From NCBI GenBank assembly GCA_963785815.1, contig CAWAWN010000001.1:558001-622000 (forward strand): a stretch of 64,000 nt of DNA, in the 5' to 3' direction. The translations under genes and the position numbers were made by a program. Shown here one piece after another: positions 8,284-19,000 of the stretch; within the stretch, counting starts at the first letter, position 1; each line of letters opens with the position of its first letter. The notes under the pieces were generated by a model. That model was given only the letters and a program-made list of their open reading frames with translations, was not told the origin of the DNA and ran no database searches. Origin of the DNA: UBA4742 sp963785815. Lineage in GTDB: Bacteria; Actinomycetota; Acidimicrobiia; Acidimicrobiales; Acidimicrobilacustridaceae.

Positions 8284-10629
8284 TCAGGTGGATCTGGCCG
8301 CCGCGGGTTCGTCGGCGAGGGAGAGATAGCTCTCGTCCTCTTGAGTGAAGTGGAGCACGAGGATGGCGTGGAGCCCGTAGAGGACGCGGCGGAGCTCTTG
8401 GAGGTCATCGTGGCTCGGAGCCTGGGGGTCCGTTTGGTCGAGGAGAGTTCCGAGCCGGCGGATGAGGTGCGCGATCTCGACGTGGGCGCGGCTCATCGTG
8501 CCGGTGGGATCGGTACCGCCGAGAAGTCGGGCGAAAACGGGGTACATGACGCTGTCTTCGGCTTGCTCGTGGGGTGCGATGTCCTCGACGAGGAAGCGGT
8601 GGACATCCCGCACGCCGCGCAGGGCGTCGGTGTCGGGGATGTCGCCGATCTGGTCGGCGGCGCGGCGGATGCGGTCGAGGTCCGGTCTGAGCTGCTCGTG
8701 AGCGTGGGTGAACTCAGCGACGAGGGTGGCGTCGCGGCCTTCGAGGCGGGGGCCGGTGTCGTGCGGGCGCAGCGCGCGCAAGGCGTTGGCGATGACGGCG
8801 AGGTCGATGGCTTCTTGGAGCAGTGCGCCCCAGGCGGGCGGGAGCAGCCCGACCGCGGCGATGGCCATGGCGGCGAGCGAGAGACCCATGCCGGCGATGA
8901 CGCTTTGGCGGGCGATGTTGCGCGAGCGTGTGGCGATGGCGAGCCCGTCGCCCAGGCGATCGAGTCGATCCGCAGTCAACACGATGTCGGCGGCTTCGGA
9001 CGAGGCGGTGGCACCACGGGCGCCGATGGCGACGCCGACGTCGGCGAGGGCGAGGGCGGGGGCATCGTTGATGCCGTCGCCGACCATGACGGTGGGCCCG
9101 GCGCGGGCTTCGGATCGGATGGCCTCGACCTTCTCGGCGGGGGTGCGTTCGGCGAGGACCTCGTCGACCCCGATCACGGCGCCGACGGTCGCGGCGACGT
9201 CGGCGCGGTCTCCGGTGACCATCACGACCCGGCGGATGCCATCGTGACGGAGCTTGCGGATCGTTCGGGCGGCGTCGGGACGGATCGGGTCTTCGAAGAT
9301 GATCGCCCCGACCGGGGTCTCATCGACGGCGACGGCGACTGAGAGGGCGCCGTCGAGCTCGGTGCGTCGCCGCACGGCGGCGATCCACGGCGGGTTGTCG
9401 GCCACGAGCCAGGTGAGCTTGCCTACGGCGACTCGGTGCCCGTCGACGGTGCCGGTGGCTCCTTGCCCGGTGATCTCGTCGAAGTCGGCGGGGAGCGCGA
9501 GGCTCAGGTCGCGTTGTCGGGCGGCGCGAACGACCGCGGCGGCCAGCACGTGAGGGGACAGCTGGTCGAGCGACGCGGCGCAGCGCAGCAGCTCGTCGGC
9601 GTCGACATGAGGGGCAGCGGGGATGATCTCGGTGACGGTAGGTTGGCCGGCGGTGAGGGTGCCCGTCTTGTCGAACAGTAGGATCTTGGCGTCCGCCAGC
9701 TGTTCGAGCACGGCGCCACCCTTGACGAGCACCCCTCGGTGCGCAGCCTGAGACAGCCCGGAGACGATCGCGACCGGGGCGGCGAGGATAAGCGGGCATG
9801 GGGTCGCGACAACCAGCACGGCGACGGCCCGAACGGGGTCGCCCGAGATCAGCCATGCCGTTCCCGCGGCCGCGACGGCCACCGCGAGGAAGACCAGGGC
9901 GTAGCGGTCCGCGAGCCGCACGAACGGCGCACTGGTCGCCTGGGCTTGTTCGACCAGTCGGACGATGCCCGTGTAGGTGCTGTCCGCCGCGGTGGTGGTG
10001 GCACGCAGCTCGAGCGGGCCGCCGGCGTTGATGACGCCGCTACGGACGGCGTCACCGGCGCCGTGTTCGACAGGCAGCGGTTCACCGGTCAGGGCGGACT
10101 CATCGAGTACCGCGGCGCCTTCGAGGATGACGCCGTCGACCGGGAGGACTTCACCGGGTTGCACGAGGAGGTGATCTCCCCGCTCCACAGAAGCCACGTC
10201 GATCGTCTCGAGTCCGCCGACGCTGAAACGGTGGGCCTGATGTGGCGCGCGTTCCACGAGGGCGCGCAGCTCGCGTTGCGCCCGGGCGCCGGCGACGGAC
10301 TCCAGGACCCGACCCGTCGCCAGCATCAGCGTGATCAGCGCGCCGGCCAGATACTCGCCGACCGCCAGCGAACCGGCCAGGGCCAGGACCGCGATCACAT
10401 CCACACCGACCCTGCGGTGCCGGGCGGCGTCGATGACCCACCACAACGAGGCCGCCAACCCCAGCGCGGTGGCCGCGCCCCAGACCACATCGGCGACAGT
10501 CACCCTCCCCGCCACCCAGCAGACCACACCACCCGTCAGGGCCGCGCCGGCGACGACGAGCAGGAGGCCCTCGAGCCTCGCCCGGGCATCCCAGGCGTCC
10601 GAAGCCGATGCGGGGTGATCCGTCACCAT
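8284..10629 (-). CDS. P1B-type metal ATPase with C-terminal hemerythrin domain
   Basis: Heavy-metal efflux ATPase (781 aa) in the cytoplasmic membrane. Seen are the actuator TGEP motif (181-184), the membrane metal site TPCPL (276-280), the phosphorylation motif DKTGTLT (D320) and MVGDGINDAPAL. It has no N-terminal metal-binding domain. After the last helices, about 150 residues form a hemerythrin-like domain with HAHEQLRPD, VHRFLVEDIAPHEQAED, SRAHVEIAHL and LHAILVLHFTQEDE as di-iron ligand regions. TPCPL together with a hemerythrin tail fits the P1B-5 group, whose studied members handle nickel or iron. The iron domain probably senses oxygen or metal and controls pumping. Confidence 0.92.
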   Translation of the reverse strand: MVTDHPASASDAWDARARLEGLLLVVAGAALTGGVVCWVAGRVTVADVVWGAATALGLAASLWWVIDAARHRRVGVDVIAVLALAGSLAVGEYLAGALITLMLATGRVLESVAGARAQRELRALVERAPHQAHRFSVGGLETIDVASVERGDHLLVQPGEVLPVDGVILEGAAVLDESALTGEPLPVEHGAGDAVRSGVINAGGPLELRATTTAADSTYTGIVRLVEQAQATSAPFVRLADRYALVFLAVAVAAAGTAWLISGDPVRAVAVLVVATPCPLILAAPVAIVSGLSQAAHRGVLVKGGAVLEQLADAKILLFDKTGTLTAGQPTVTEIIPAAPHVDADELLRCAASLDQLSPHVLAAAVVRAARQRDLSLALPADFDEITGQGATGTVDGHRVAVGKLTWLVADNPPWIAAVRRRTELDGALSVAVAVDETPVGAIIFEDPIRPDAARTIRKLRHDGIRRVVMVTGDRADVAATVGAVIGVDEVLAERTPAEKVEAIRSEARAGPTVMVGDGINDAPALALADVGVAIGARGATASSEAADIVLTADRLDRLGDGLAIATRSRNIARQSVIAGMGLSLAAMAIAAVGLLPPAWGALLQEAIDLAVIANALRALRPHDTGPRLEGRDATLVAEFTHAHEQLRPDLDRIRRAADQIGDIPDTDALRGVRDVHRFLVEDIAPHEQAEDSVMYPVFARLLGGTDPTGTMSRAHVEIAHLIRRLGTLLDQTDPQAPSHDDLQELRRVLYGLHAILVLHFTQEDESYLSLADEPAAARST

Positions 10630-10742
10630 GCAAGTTTGACCGAGCTGTCACCTCGACCCTAGAGGCGGAGGACCCTCGGTCCCCGCCTCGGTCGGGGCCC
10701 TTGGCCTCTGTGCCACGGGTGGCGCAGGCGCGATCGTGTTGT

Positions 10743-11183
10743 ATGAGCGGAACGACGGGCGAATCGCTCGGTGACGCGCGGCCCGGATCAGCTCTGGCGA
10801 TCTCGTGTCGGGAGTTGACCAAGCACTACGGAGGCGGGCACGGACTGTTCGACTTGGACCTCGACGCCGGGACTGGTGAGACGTTCGGTTTCATCGGGCC
10901 GAACGGCGCGGGGAATTCGACCACGATCCGACTCCTGATCGATCTCGTCCGTCCCGATCGCGGCGCCGCGCAGGTGTTGGGCTTGGACGCCCACGCCGAC
11001 AGCGTGGCGGTCAAGCGGCGCGTCGGGTACTTGCCCGGAGAGCTGATGCAGTTCCCGGGTGTGACGGCCGGCTATGTGATCGGCCCTGCTGACCGGGCTG
11101 CGGGGCGGGGTCGACGCCACCCTTGCATCGCCGGGTCGTTCCTCATGACCCCGCCCGCGTCGCCGGCGTCGCGGTCATCGTGA
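10743..11183 (+). pseudogene. ABC transporter ATPase fragment with defective Walker A
   Basis: N-terminal half of a CcmA-type ABC ATPase: LAISCRELTKHYGGGHGLFDLDLDAGTGETFGFIGPNGAGNSTTIRLLIDLVRPDRG. The invariant Walker A lysine is asparagine (GAGNSTT), which should abolish ATP hydrolysis. Homology ends near 11084, where the expected LLTGLRGGVD continues in another frame. A further frame up to 11290 (VAGVAVIVTGGLAGLAVTAT) looks like the last membrane helix of a permease. Together this is a collapsed ATPase-permease pair. Related in type, but not evidently identical, to the exporter at 1-1505. Confidence 0.8.
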
Positions 11184-11332
11184 CCGGCGGGCTCGCCGGG
11201 CTCGCTGTCACCGCCACCGTCGCCGCCGCAGCCGTCGCCGAACGTACCCCCAGGACGCAACCTGACCGTGTCGGCGAGCCGGCCAGCTGACGGCCGCGGA
11301 CAACCGCGCCCGAACCCGACCTCATCTGCCGA

Positions 11333-11521
11333 TCAGAGGTCCGGGCGCCACGGGAGCGTCCAAACGCGCTCCGCCAGTTCGCGAATGCGGTCGAGCTGGT
11401 CCTGCTCCAGGGCGGCCCGCGAGCGCAGGATCGGATCCGTGGTGCCCGATTCAGCGAGGCTCACGTTGACGATCCAGCCGTAGGGATCAGGCTCATCGTC
11501 GAGAATGTACCCGGCGCACAT
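11333..11521 (-). CDS. Small hypothetical protein
   Basis: A 62-residue frame from an ATG at 11521: an N-terminal CAGYILDDEPDPYGWIVNV, then an amphipathic helix (ALEQDQLDRIRELAERVW) ending in TLPWRPDL. Composition is protein-like, unlike the Arg/Pro-rich antisense frames around it. No family recognised; it may also be a fragment. Confidence 0.4.
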   Translation of the reverse strand: MCAGYILDDEPDPYGWIVNVSLAESGTTDPILRSRAALEQDQLDRIRELAERVWTLPWRPDL

Positions 11522-11659
11522 GACCGTGGCTGGCCGTCCTGACCGACCCGGTCGAGTTCATCGATCAGGTCAGCTCGTCCCCGGCCGTGGACCGTGGTAT
11601 CGGTCCCCTGGCACGGGCGCCCGGCCAGCGCCCGCCACGCGCCTGGCCAGCACCTACTA

Positions 11660-11703
11660 GGTGGGCGATAGAGGACTCGAACCTCTGACCTCTGCCGTGT
11701 GAA
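11660..11703 (-). repeat. tRNA-Val 3' fragment, att copy 2 (distal end of element)
   Basis: 44 bp identical to the 3' part of the intact tRNA-Val gene and in the same orientation. With the copy inside the intact tRNA it brackets 20.2 kb that carry an integrase at the tRNA end. This is the expected product of integration into a tRNA gene, so it marks the far attachment site. Confidence 0.88.
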
Positions 11704-11807
11704 AGCGCTCGGGCCGGGTCTCCGACCAGCACGTTTGTAGCGGCAGCCCCTCTGACCTGCCATTTCCTTGGTTCCTCTTTGGGCCTCTTAGGGGGTCACA
11801 TGGATCC

Positions 11808-11828
11808 CATGTGTAACCGATGTGTAAC
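11808..11828 (+). repeat. 21-bp element-end repeat, left copy
   Basis: Contains GTGTAACCGATGTGTAAC, itself two GTGTAAC half-sites. Identical over 21 bp to 31744-31764 near the other end, same orientation. Likely arm-type binding site for the integrase or excisionase. Confidence 0.65.
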
Positions 11829-11923
11829 GGGAGACCCCTCCGCTAGCCGCCCTGGTGCTCGACGACCTCCCGGTGCGCTGGGCGGTGGGCCATCAGGATC
11901 CTCCCTCCCCGCCGCTCGGAACC

Positions 11924-12283
11924 TCACGGTGTTCGCACGGCGATGGTGTGACTGCCCATGTACGTGTCGCCCGTGAGGTCCAGCAGCAGGTCGAGGTATT
12001 CGATGTTGGCGAGGTCAATGGCGTCCTCGACTGCGGGGTCGTCGTGGCCCTCGGCAGCGCCGAAGAGGACGAGGCCGGCGGGCCCAAGGACGCGTCGGAT
12101 GCGGAGAACCGGGATCCAGTCCTCGTTGATCTCGCCTCGCACCTCGAGCGCAGCGGCTCCTGGAAGGACTTCAATGATGGTCTGGGTGGCCATCCGTTCG
12201 GCGAGTGGGGCCAGCACAAGGCCGAGCCGGTCACGCTCTGCTCGCGTCTGGTTGAACACCACCGTGAGTTCTTCGTCAGGCAC
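11924..12283 (-). CDS. Hypothetical protein, divergent from helicase gene
   Basis: A 119-residue acidic soluble protein: PDEELTVVFNQTRAERDRLG, ALEVRGEINEDWIPVLRIRRV and IDLANIEYLDLLLDLTGDTY. Starts at a GTG with GGAGA upstream at good spacing. It has no recognised family. It is the outermost gene of the element and lies back to back with the PLD-helicase gene, so it might be its regulator or accessory subunit; that is only a guess from position. Confidence 0.65.
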   Translation of the reverse strand: MPDEELTVVFNQTRAERDRLGLVLAPLAERMATQTIIEVLPGAAALEVRGEINEDWIPVLRIRRVLGPAGLVLFGAAEGHDDPAVEDAIDLANIEYLDLLLDLTGDTYMGSHTIAVRTP

Positions 12284-12389
12284 ACCAGGTCTCCGTCGTC
12301 CGCCAAAGGGCTGACTCTACGGTCCGGGTGTGACACAGCCCGTCACGGGAATCCGCCGCCGGGCAGGTGGCAGCTCGTAAGTTGCGGGC

Positions 12390-15300
12390 GTGGAGGAGCT
12401 GACGCCGGGGCTCTACGAGATCCTCGTAACCGAGGGGTTGCGAGCCCGGCTGGCGGCGCTCACCAATGCGCTCCCCGCCCAAGCGCGCGCGCGTTGCAGG
12501 CGGCCGAGGCACCCGATCGGATCGCCTGGCACCTGGGTCGGGAGATCGAGCGGGCACTGGCTGACGTCGGCGACGAGCGTCGCGCCCAGCTCGGCATCGA
12601 GGTGGCCCGGGAGCTGCTCAATCGGCTCAGCGACCTGGTCAACGTCGACGACGGATCTCTCCCGGTCGACCCGGGATCGGTGCTCCACTCCATCGTGCGC
12701 CGACGCCCGGACGGCCAACCTGACCGGGTCGAGGAGCCTCTCACCCCCTTGTTGGATACGACGCTGCTGACCAACGCGCCGGGCGAGCCGAATCTCTGGA
12801 GCCAGCTGCGGTCTGAGATCGACTCGGCCGATCAGATCGACGTGGTCATGGCCTTTATCCGCCGCAGTGGTATCGCTCCCCTGCTGGAATCTTTCCGGTG
12901 CCATTGCGCTGAGGGCCGGGCGTTGCGCGTGTTGACGACTACCTACACGGGCTCGACCGAGCAAGCGGCCCTCGATGCACTCGTAGCTCTGGGCGCCCAG
13001 GTGCGGGTGTCCTACGACCTGACCACCACCCGACTCCATGCCAAGGCTTGGGTCTTCCACCGGCGCTCAGGGTTCTCGACCGCCTACGTCGGGTCATCGA
13101 ACCTCACGCACTCCGCCCAGGTGACGGGAATGGAATGGAACGTACGAGCATCCCAGGCTCGTAATCCATCGGTGCTGGACAAGTTCGAGGCCGTCTTCGA
13201 GAGCTACTGGAACAGCGGCGATTACACCCCCTACGAGGCGGCACAGTTCGAGCAGGAGCAACGCCGGGCCGGACCTACCGACGGTGGCCCACGGGTGATC
13301 TTGAGCCCTATCGAGCTGCGACCACAGCCCTTCCAAGCCCGCCTCCTCGAACTCATCGAGGTGTCACGGCAGCAAGGACACCACCGCAACCTGCTGGCGG
13401 CTGCTACAGGGACGGGCAAGACCGTGATGGCGGCACTCGACTACGCCGAGCTGCGTGACCAGCTCGAACGGTCCCGCCTCCTGTTCGTTGCCCATCGCGA
13501 GGAGATCTTGGACCAGAGCCAGGCCACGTTCCGGCACGCGCTGCGAGATCCCGGGTTCGGCGAGAAATGGGTGGGCGGGTCACGACCGAGCCGCTTCGAT
13601 CACGTCTTCGCCTCGATCCAGAGCCTCAACGCCACCGATCTGGCCGCCATGGCTGCCGATCACTTCGATGTGGTCATCATCGATGAGTTCCACCACGCCG
13701 CCGCTCGGTCCTACGAGACGCTGCTCGACCACCTGCAACCGGTCGAGCTACTCGGTCTGACCGCTACCCCGGAGCGCAGCGACGGTCTCCCGATCCTGCA
13801 GTGGTTCGACGATCGCATCGCGGCCGAGCTTCGCCTTTGGGACGCCATCGATCAGCAGTACCTGGCGCCCTTCCTCTACTTCGGCATCCACGATGGCCTC
13901 GACCTGACCGATATCCCCTGGCGACGTGGTTCGGGCTACGACATCGAGGCGCTGAGCAACCGCTACACCAGTTCCGACGCCTGGGCTCGACTCGTAGTCA
14001 AACAAGTCGTAGACCACGCAGAGGTCGGCTCCATGAAATGCCTGGGCTTCTGCGTGAGCATCGATCACGCGCGATTCATGGCTCACCACTTCCAGGAGCA
14101 CGGCATCCCCGCCGTCGCCATCTGGGGCACGACCCCGCGTCCTGAGCGCGAGGCCGCGCTGCGCGATCTGGCAGCGGGCGACGTGAAGGTCGTCTTCTCG
14201 GTCGACCTGTTCAACGAGGGCGTCGATGTGCCGTCAGTCGACACGATCCTCATGCTCCGCCCGACCGAGAGCCCAACCCTCTTCCTGCAACAACTCGGCC
14301 GTGGGCTACGCAAGACCAAAGGCAAGCCGTACTGCACGGTCCTGGACTTCGTCGGAACGCACCGCAAGGAGTTCCGGTTCGACCGGCGCTACCGGGCTCT
14401 GCTGGGCGGAACACGCCGGGATCTCGAACGGGCCGTCGAAGCCCGGTTCCCGTATCTGCCTGCCGGATGCAACCTGCAACTCGACGAACAGGCCTCAGAG
14501 ATCGTCCTTCGCAGCATCCGCCAAGCCATCCCTTCCCAGTGGAAGGCCAAGGTCGACGAGCTGCGGTCCCTACGACAGGAACAACCTGATCTCAGCCTCT
14601 CAGAATACCTAGAAGAGACCGGCCTCGACCTCGAGGACCTCTACGCCAACGCAAGATCCTGGTCCGACCTCCTCGATGAGGCCGGAGCGGCCACGCGCCC
14701 GGCGGGACCGGAGGAGAAGACGCTTCGGCGAGGAGCCAGTCGGCTCCTCCACCTCGACGATCACGACCGCCTGCAGACCTACCAACGACTGCTGGCGAGC
14801 AGCCAGCCGCCCCGCCTTGGCGAGATGCCGGAGCGCACCCGACGTCTCACGCACATGCTGGTCGCAGCGCTCGCCGATCAGGTCCTCACGAGGGACGCCA
14901 GCATCCAAGATGGCATCGATCTGCTGTGGTCCCATCCCCAAGTGCTGGCCGAGCTGACCGAGCTCTTCGCGATGCTCGATGCCAGGGTCAACCACCTCCA
15001 CAGCCCGCTGACCACCCACCCCGCAGCGCCTCTCCAGATCCATGGTCGGTACACCCGCATCGAGATCTTGGCCGGAATGGGCCTTGGGGGCGATCGGGCC
15101 AAGATCGCCGCGTGGCAAAGCGGGGTCTACGAAGCCAAGCCGGCCAACGCCGAGCTCTTCGCATTCACCCTCGACAAGAGCAGCGGCCACTTCTCCCCCA
15201 CCACCCGCTACCGCGATTACGCCATTAGCCGAGACCTCATCCACTGGGAGAGCCAATCGATCACCCGTGAGGACAGCGCGACCGGGCTGCGCTACCGCAA

Positions 15301-15487
15301 CCACGAGCGCGAGGGCCGGACCATCCTGCTGTTCACCCGCCTGCGCACCGACGACCGAGCCTTCTGGTTCCTCGGCCCAGCCACCTACCGCGGGCATGTC
15401 GGCGAGCGACCGATGGCCATCACTTGGGAGCTCGACGTCCCTCTACCAGGCGACCTCTACGCCACCTTCGCTGCCGCCGTCGCCTAG
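12390..15487 (+). CDS. PLD nuclease - SF2 helicase - DUF3427 protein (one frameshift near N-terminus)
   Basis: Large nuclease-helicase, about 1031 aa when one frameshift is repaired. The N-terminus (GLYEILVTEGLRARLAALTNALP) lies in one frame from a GTG at 12390. After a GC-dinucleotide run (12483-12493) the protein continues in another frame (EAPDRIAWHLGREIERALADV); removing one GC restores a single frame. Domains: a PLD-type nuclease with LHAKAWVFHRR and YVGSSNLTHSA (about 13033-13110); a DEAD/DEAH helicase with AATGTGKTV and IIDEFHHA (about 13400-13700); helicase C with QLGRGLRKTKG (about 14300); and a C-terminal DUF3427 region ending in WELDVPLPGDLYATF. This architecture is common in defence islands. 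If the shift is real the enzyme would start internally or be inactive. Confidence 0.85.
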
Positions 15488-15493
15488 GACCTC

Positions 15494-15769
15494 TCACTCA
15501 GACGGCAGGGCCCCGCGGAGCCGAGCTGCCAAGTCTCGACACCGCCATACTTCGGCTATCGCGTGAGCCTCCTGGCGGCTGGGTTCCCGCCCATCCCAGT
15601 AGCGGTCGCTGCTATCGACACTGTCCCCGGGGATCCAGACCATCCCGTCGCTACGCGGGAGATCGACCCCGACCTGCCAGTACTCGTGGGAGTCGAGAGC
15701 GTCGCACAACAGATCGACCTCTCTTGCCGAAAGCACGTTGGCCTGCGCCGCTGATTCACCGTCCGCCAT
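15494..15769 (-). CDS. Hypothetical protein
   Basis: A 91-residue acidic protein from an ATG at 15769 with AAAGG upstream: VLSAREVDLLCDALDSHEYWQVGVDLPRSDGMVW and a C-terminal helix EAHAIAEVWRCRDLAARL. Convergent with the PLD-helicase gene, with the stops six bases apart. No family recognised. Confidence 0.55.
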   Translation of the reverse strand: MADGESAAQANVLSAREVDLLCDALDSHEYWQVGVDLPRSDGMVWIPGDSVDSSDRYWDGREPSRQEAHAIAEVWRCRDLAARLRGALPSE

Positions 15770-16052
15770 GCCTTTAGGCTCTCGAGCCTCAGGCGGCCCG
15801 TCAAGGGCCCGAACTCCGCGCAGCAGACCGCTTGGCCACTCGGTGGGCGAGCGGCCTGGAGGGCACACCTGCTCTGCTGGTGCGGGAGCTGGCCGCGTGA
15901 ATCACCAGCCGGCTGAACCACGACATAGTCGCCCGGAGCCTCGCGGGGTGGGGTTGACCCCCTTGTGGGCCTGAGGTGGTCAGCACGGAGCGGCAGCGCA
16001 GCTGGAGCACTCCTCCTGCAGCTGGGGGCCGATTGGAGGCCAGGCCGACGCT

Positions 16053-19000
16053 CTAGGTTTCCAACTGCTCACTTCCCAGCGCGGTCGTGCTGAGGAAGAG
16101 CTGAATCATGGCGGGTCCAGCCTCGCCAACCAGCACCTGAGTTGGGAGCCCGAGGCTCAATATCGCCCGCACATGAGAGTGATCCTCCGTGGCGACGGTC
16201 GCGATGATCTCGCCCTCAAGCAAGACATTGAGCGGCCGAGGATCGACTCCCGCAGCATCCTCTTCGACGACGACGAGCGCCCCGGTGTCCGGCAGAGTGC
16301 CGCCACCAGACGGCACCGCCAGTGCGACGACCGCCTCACCGTCGAGCAGGCTGGATACGGGCTGCTGGTCCGGATCGCGCACGAAGGTCAGCAAGTCACT
16401 GAGCTCGGCTGGCGACGCTGCGAAGTCGGTACGCCACTGGTCGATGGTCTGCTGTCGCAGCATCTGCTGTAGCTCGGCAAGACCATGCTCGCCCAAGGCG
16501 TCCGAAACACGATGTGCGAGCCGCCTGCTCCTGATCCCGTTGCTCATGAGGTGAAGTGCCGTTTCCGAATCGACGCCGTACCTGAGCATCGCGGGCAGGA
16601 GACTCGGGATGGCGCCATCACCAATGCTCTCGTTAACCCACGTCACAAGAGTCGACGTCACCCACGGCAGGTGATGCTCGAGTGCGCCAGCGGAGAACTC
16701 GCTCAACGCGTCCGCCCGGTAGTCATCGTCCCCGATTGCGCTCAGATGGTTGTCGGCGATGACGTCCAGCTCCACGCCTGCTACCCACTCGAGGATCAGA
16801 TCGCCAAGATCCACGGTGATCAGGTTCGCTCGCGCCGCGCTCCGAAATGGCTTGAAGCCTCGCAAACCGATCGGATTCTCTGGGAGGCCGAGAAGCCGAT
16901 CGACTCGAGCATGTGGAAGAAGGACACGGAACCAATCTCGGTAGCTTTCGGGTGCTGGGATGTTTGCGATTGTGTCGCCAAGGCCTGCAGCTTCCTCTTC
17001 CAGGACGGCATCGGTGGGGAGTGACATTCCGGCTCGACCCCACCGACGGCGGCGTTCCGCCGGTGCCGCCTGGTAGGCCGCGTGGCTTGCTTCGGCCACC
17101 CTCAGCCATCGCTCTTGGTCGTCGGCAGCAAGCTGCTGCCAGGCGAGCGTGTCCTGCAACGCAGCCACGATCGAGGGGAAGTCGTTTCCTGGTCCCAGGT
17201 CGGACAGAATCTCAGCAAGGAACCAGACGTAGGAGCAGAACCCTCGCGTCGCCGGCTCAGAGTGCGTCAGAACTGCGTCCACGCCCTCAGCCACAAGGTC
17301 CTCGAATTCAGCAAGGGCGATCAGCGCCGATTCGCGGTTGAGCACCGACTCAAGGTCCAGCTGCGAGGGGTCCCAGTCGAACTGGTCGAAGAGCTGCGGG
17401 TGGTAGGTCTGGTTGATGGCCATGAACAGCCAGCCCTCGGTCTCTCGGCAAGCGCGTCCTGCGCGGCCAAATGCGTTCAGTAGACGAGGAGTGTCGATGA
17501 TCACTTGGCGGTGGTCGCCGCTACCCCACCCGGTGCTCCCAACAATCACGGCCTTGAACGGGAGATTCACCCCCTCGGTCAGGGTCGTCGTGGATACCAC
17601 GCATCGGATCGCCTCCGTCGCTGCGGCGCGCTCGATCTCAGCCTGCACATCCGATGGTAGAAGCCCGTGGTGGTAGGCGACCCCTCGGCGCACGAGCTCG
17701 GGCAGTGGGTGCCCCGGCAGACGGTCTGCGAGGCGCTGCGCCAACCCCGTCGCAGCATCGAGCTCCGGACGGTGCTCCGCGATCGCTGCGGCCAGCTCCC
17801 GCACCTCTCGTCGCTGAGCGACAACCACCAGAACCCTTGTCGAGTCGTCTGACAGGAGGTGATCAACAAGCTGTCTGACGCGCAGAATCTCGTTCGGGGA
17901 AGAAGCGTCATTGGTCCAGGATCCGTCGTTCTTCTGCCGCTGGATCAGTTGTGCGGCGGGCTCGTGGAAATTCGCGCTCATCACCGTCGCGCCCGGACCC
18001 AACAGGTGGACTTGGCCGTACAGCGATCGTTGCCGTCGAGCATTCGCTGCACCTAATCCGGGCGTCACAACCCAGCCATCGTCTCCGTAGACAGTGCCAA
18101 ACAGGGCGTGCAATCGGCGCGGACCACGCCACTGAGTCGATCGAGAGAGGGGCTCCTGATCGAGCGTGAGCCACTGCTTGGTGTGGGCAGCGTGGCCCAT
18201 CGCTGCAGAAACGAGCACAAGCTGATGCGACGACTCTCGCGTGAGGTGGTGCAGCGTTGCCAGTGTCTCTTCCAGGTTCCAACCTCGTTGCTCCTCCGAC
18301 AGCAGGTGGGCTTCATCGACTATGAACAGGCCAAAGCGTTCGAGAAGCGATCCGCCGTCTGACCTGAGGATCGCTCCGAATCGCTCGGGGGTGAGGACGA
18401 GCACCCGCGCGCTGGTCGATAGTGGGTCAGCACCGCCCTCAGCTCCGCCGTCGCTCGCATAGGTTGCGACCATGCCGAGCCGGCTGTTGAGGGCTGCGAT
18501 GATCTCACGGCATAGCGCGTGGGTAGGTGCGATCACGCACACTCCCTGCTCCTGCGTCGCAAGAAAATTCAGCGCGAGAATTTGTGCCACCAGTGTCTTG
18601 CCGGCACTGGTCGGCAGCGACAAGATCATGCGTCTTGAAGCTGGATCGAACGGCGATGGGGTCCCACCTAGGAACTCCGCCTGAGGCGGCCACATCGCAT
18701 AGATGGGCGGGTCGCCCAGCGTCAGAGCACGGCCCACGGGTGAACCCGGCTCGACGAGGTTCCATATTGACGTCCGCTCCAAGATGGAGCCGAAGTCGAT
18801 GAGCAACGCAGCTACCCACCGAGAGTCGGTGTCCCATCGTGAATAGGGGCTCTGGATCGCCGCGTTGAAGTCAGCTCTTGCGGCACCGATGCGATCGTTC
18901 TCACCTGCGAGCAGGTAGTCACGAAGCAGGCCAATCCCGGCCATCGTGCGTTCTAGCGCATGTAACGGTGATTCCTCTCCGTCCCACAATGAACCGACCG

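Larger units (their letters stand above)
11522..11923. other. Left end of the integrative element (non-coding)
   Basis: No gene. It contains the tRNA-Val 3' fragment copy 2 (11660-11703), an inverted repeat CACATGG-ATC-CCATGTG (11797-11813) and, overlapping it, one copy of the 21-bp end repeat (11808-11828). This is what the attachment arm of a tyrosine-integrase element looks like. Confidence 0.6.

Noticed and set aside
11855..12389. N-terminal extension of the PLD-helicase protein
   Set aside because: This open frame runs antisense through a believable minus-strand gene and lacks family similarity; the true N-terminus is in the frame starting at 12390.
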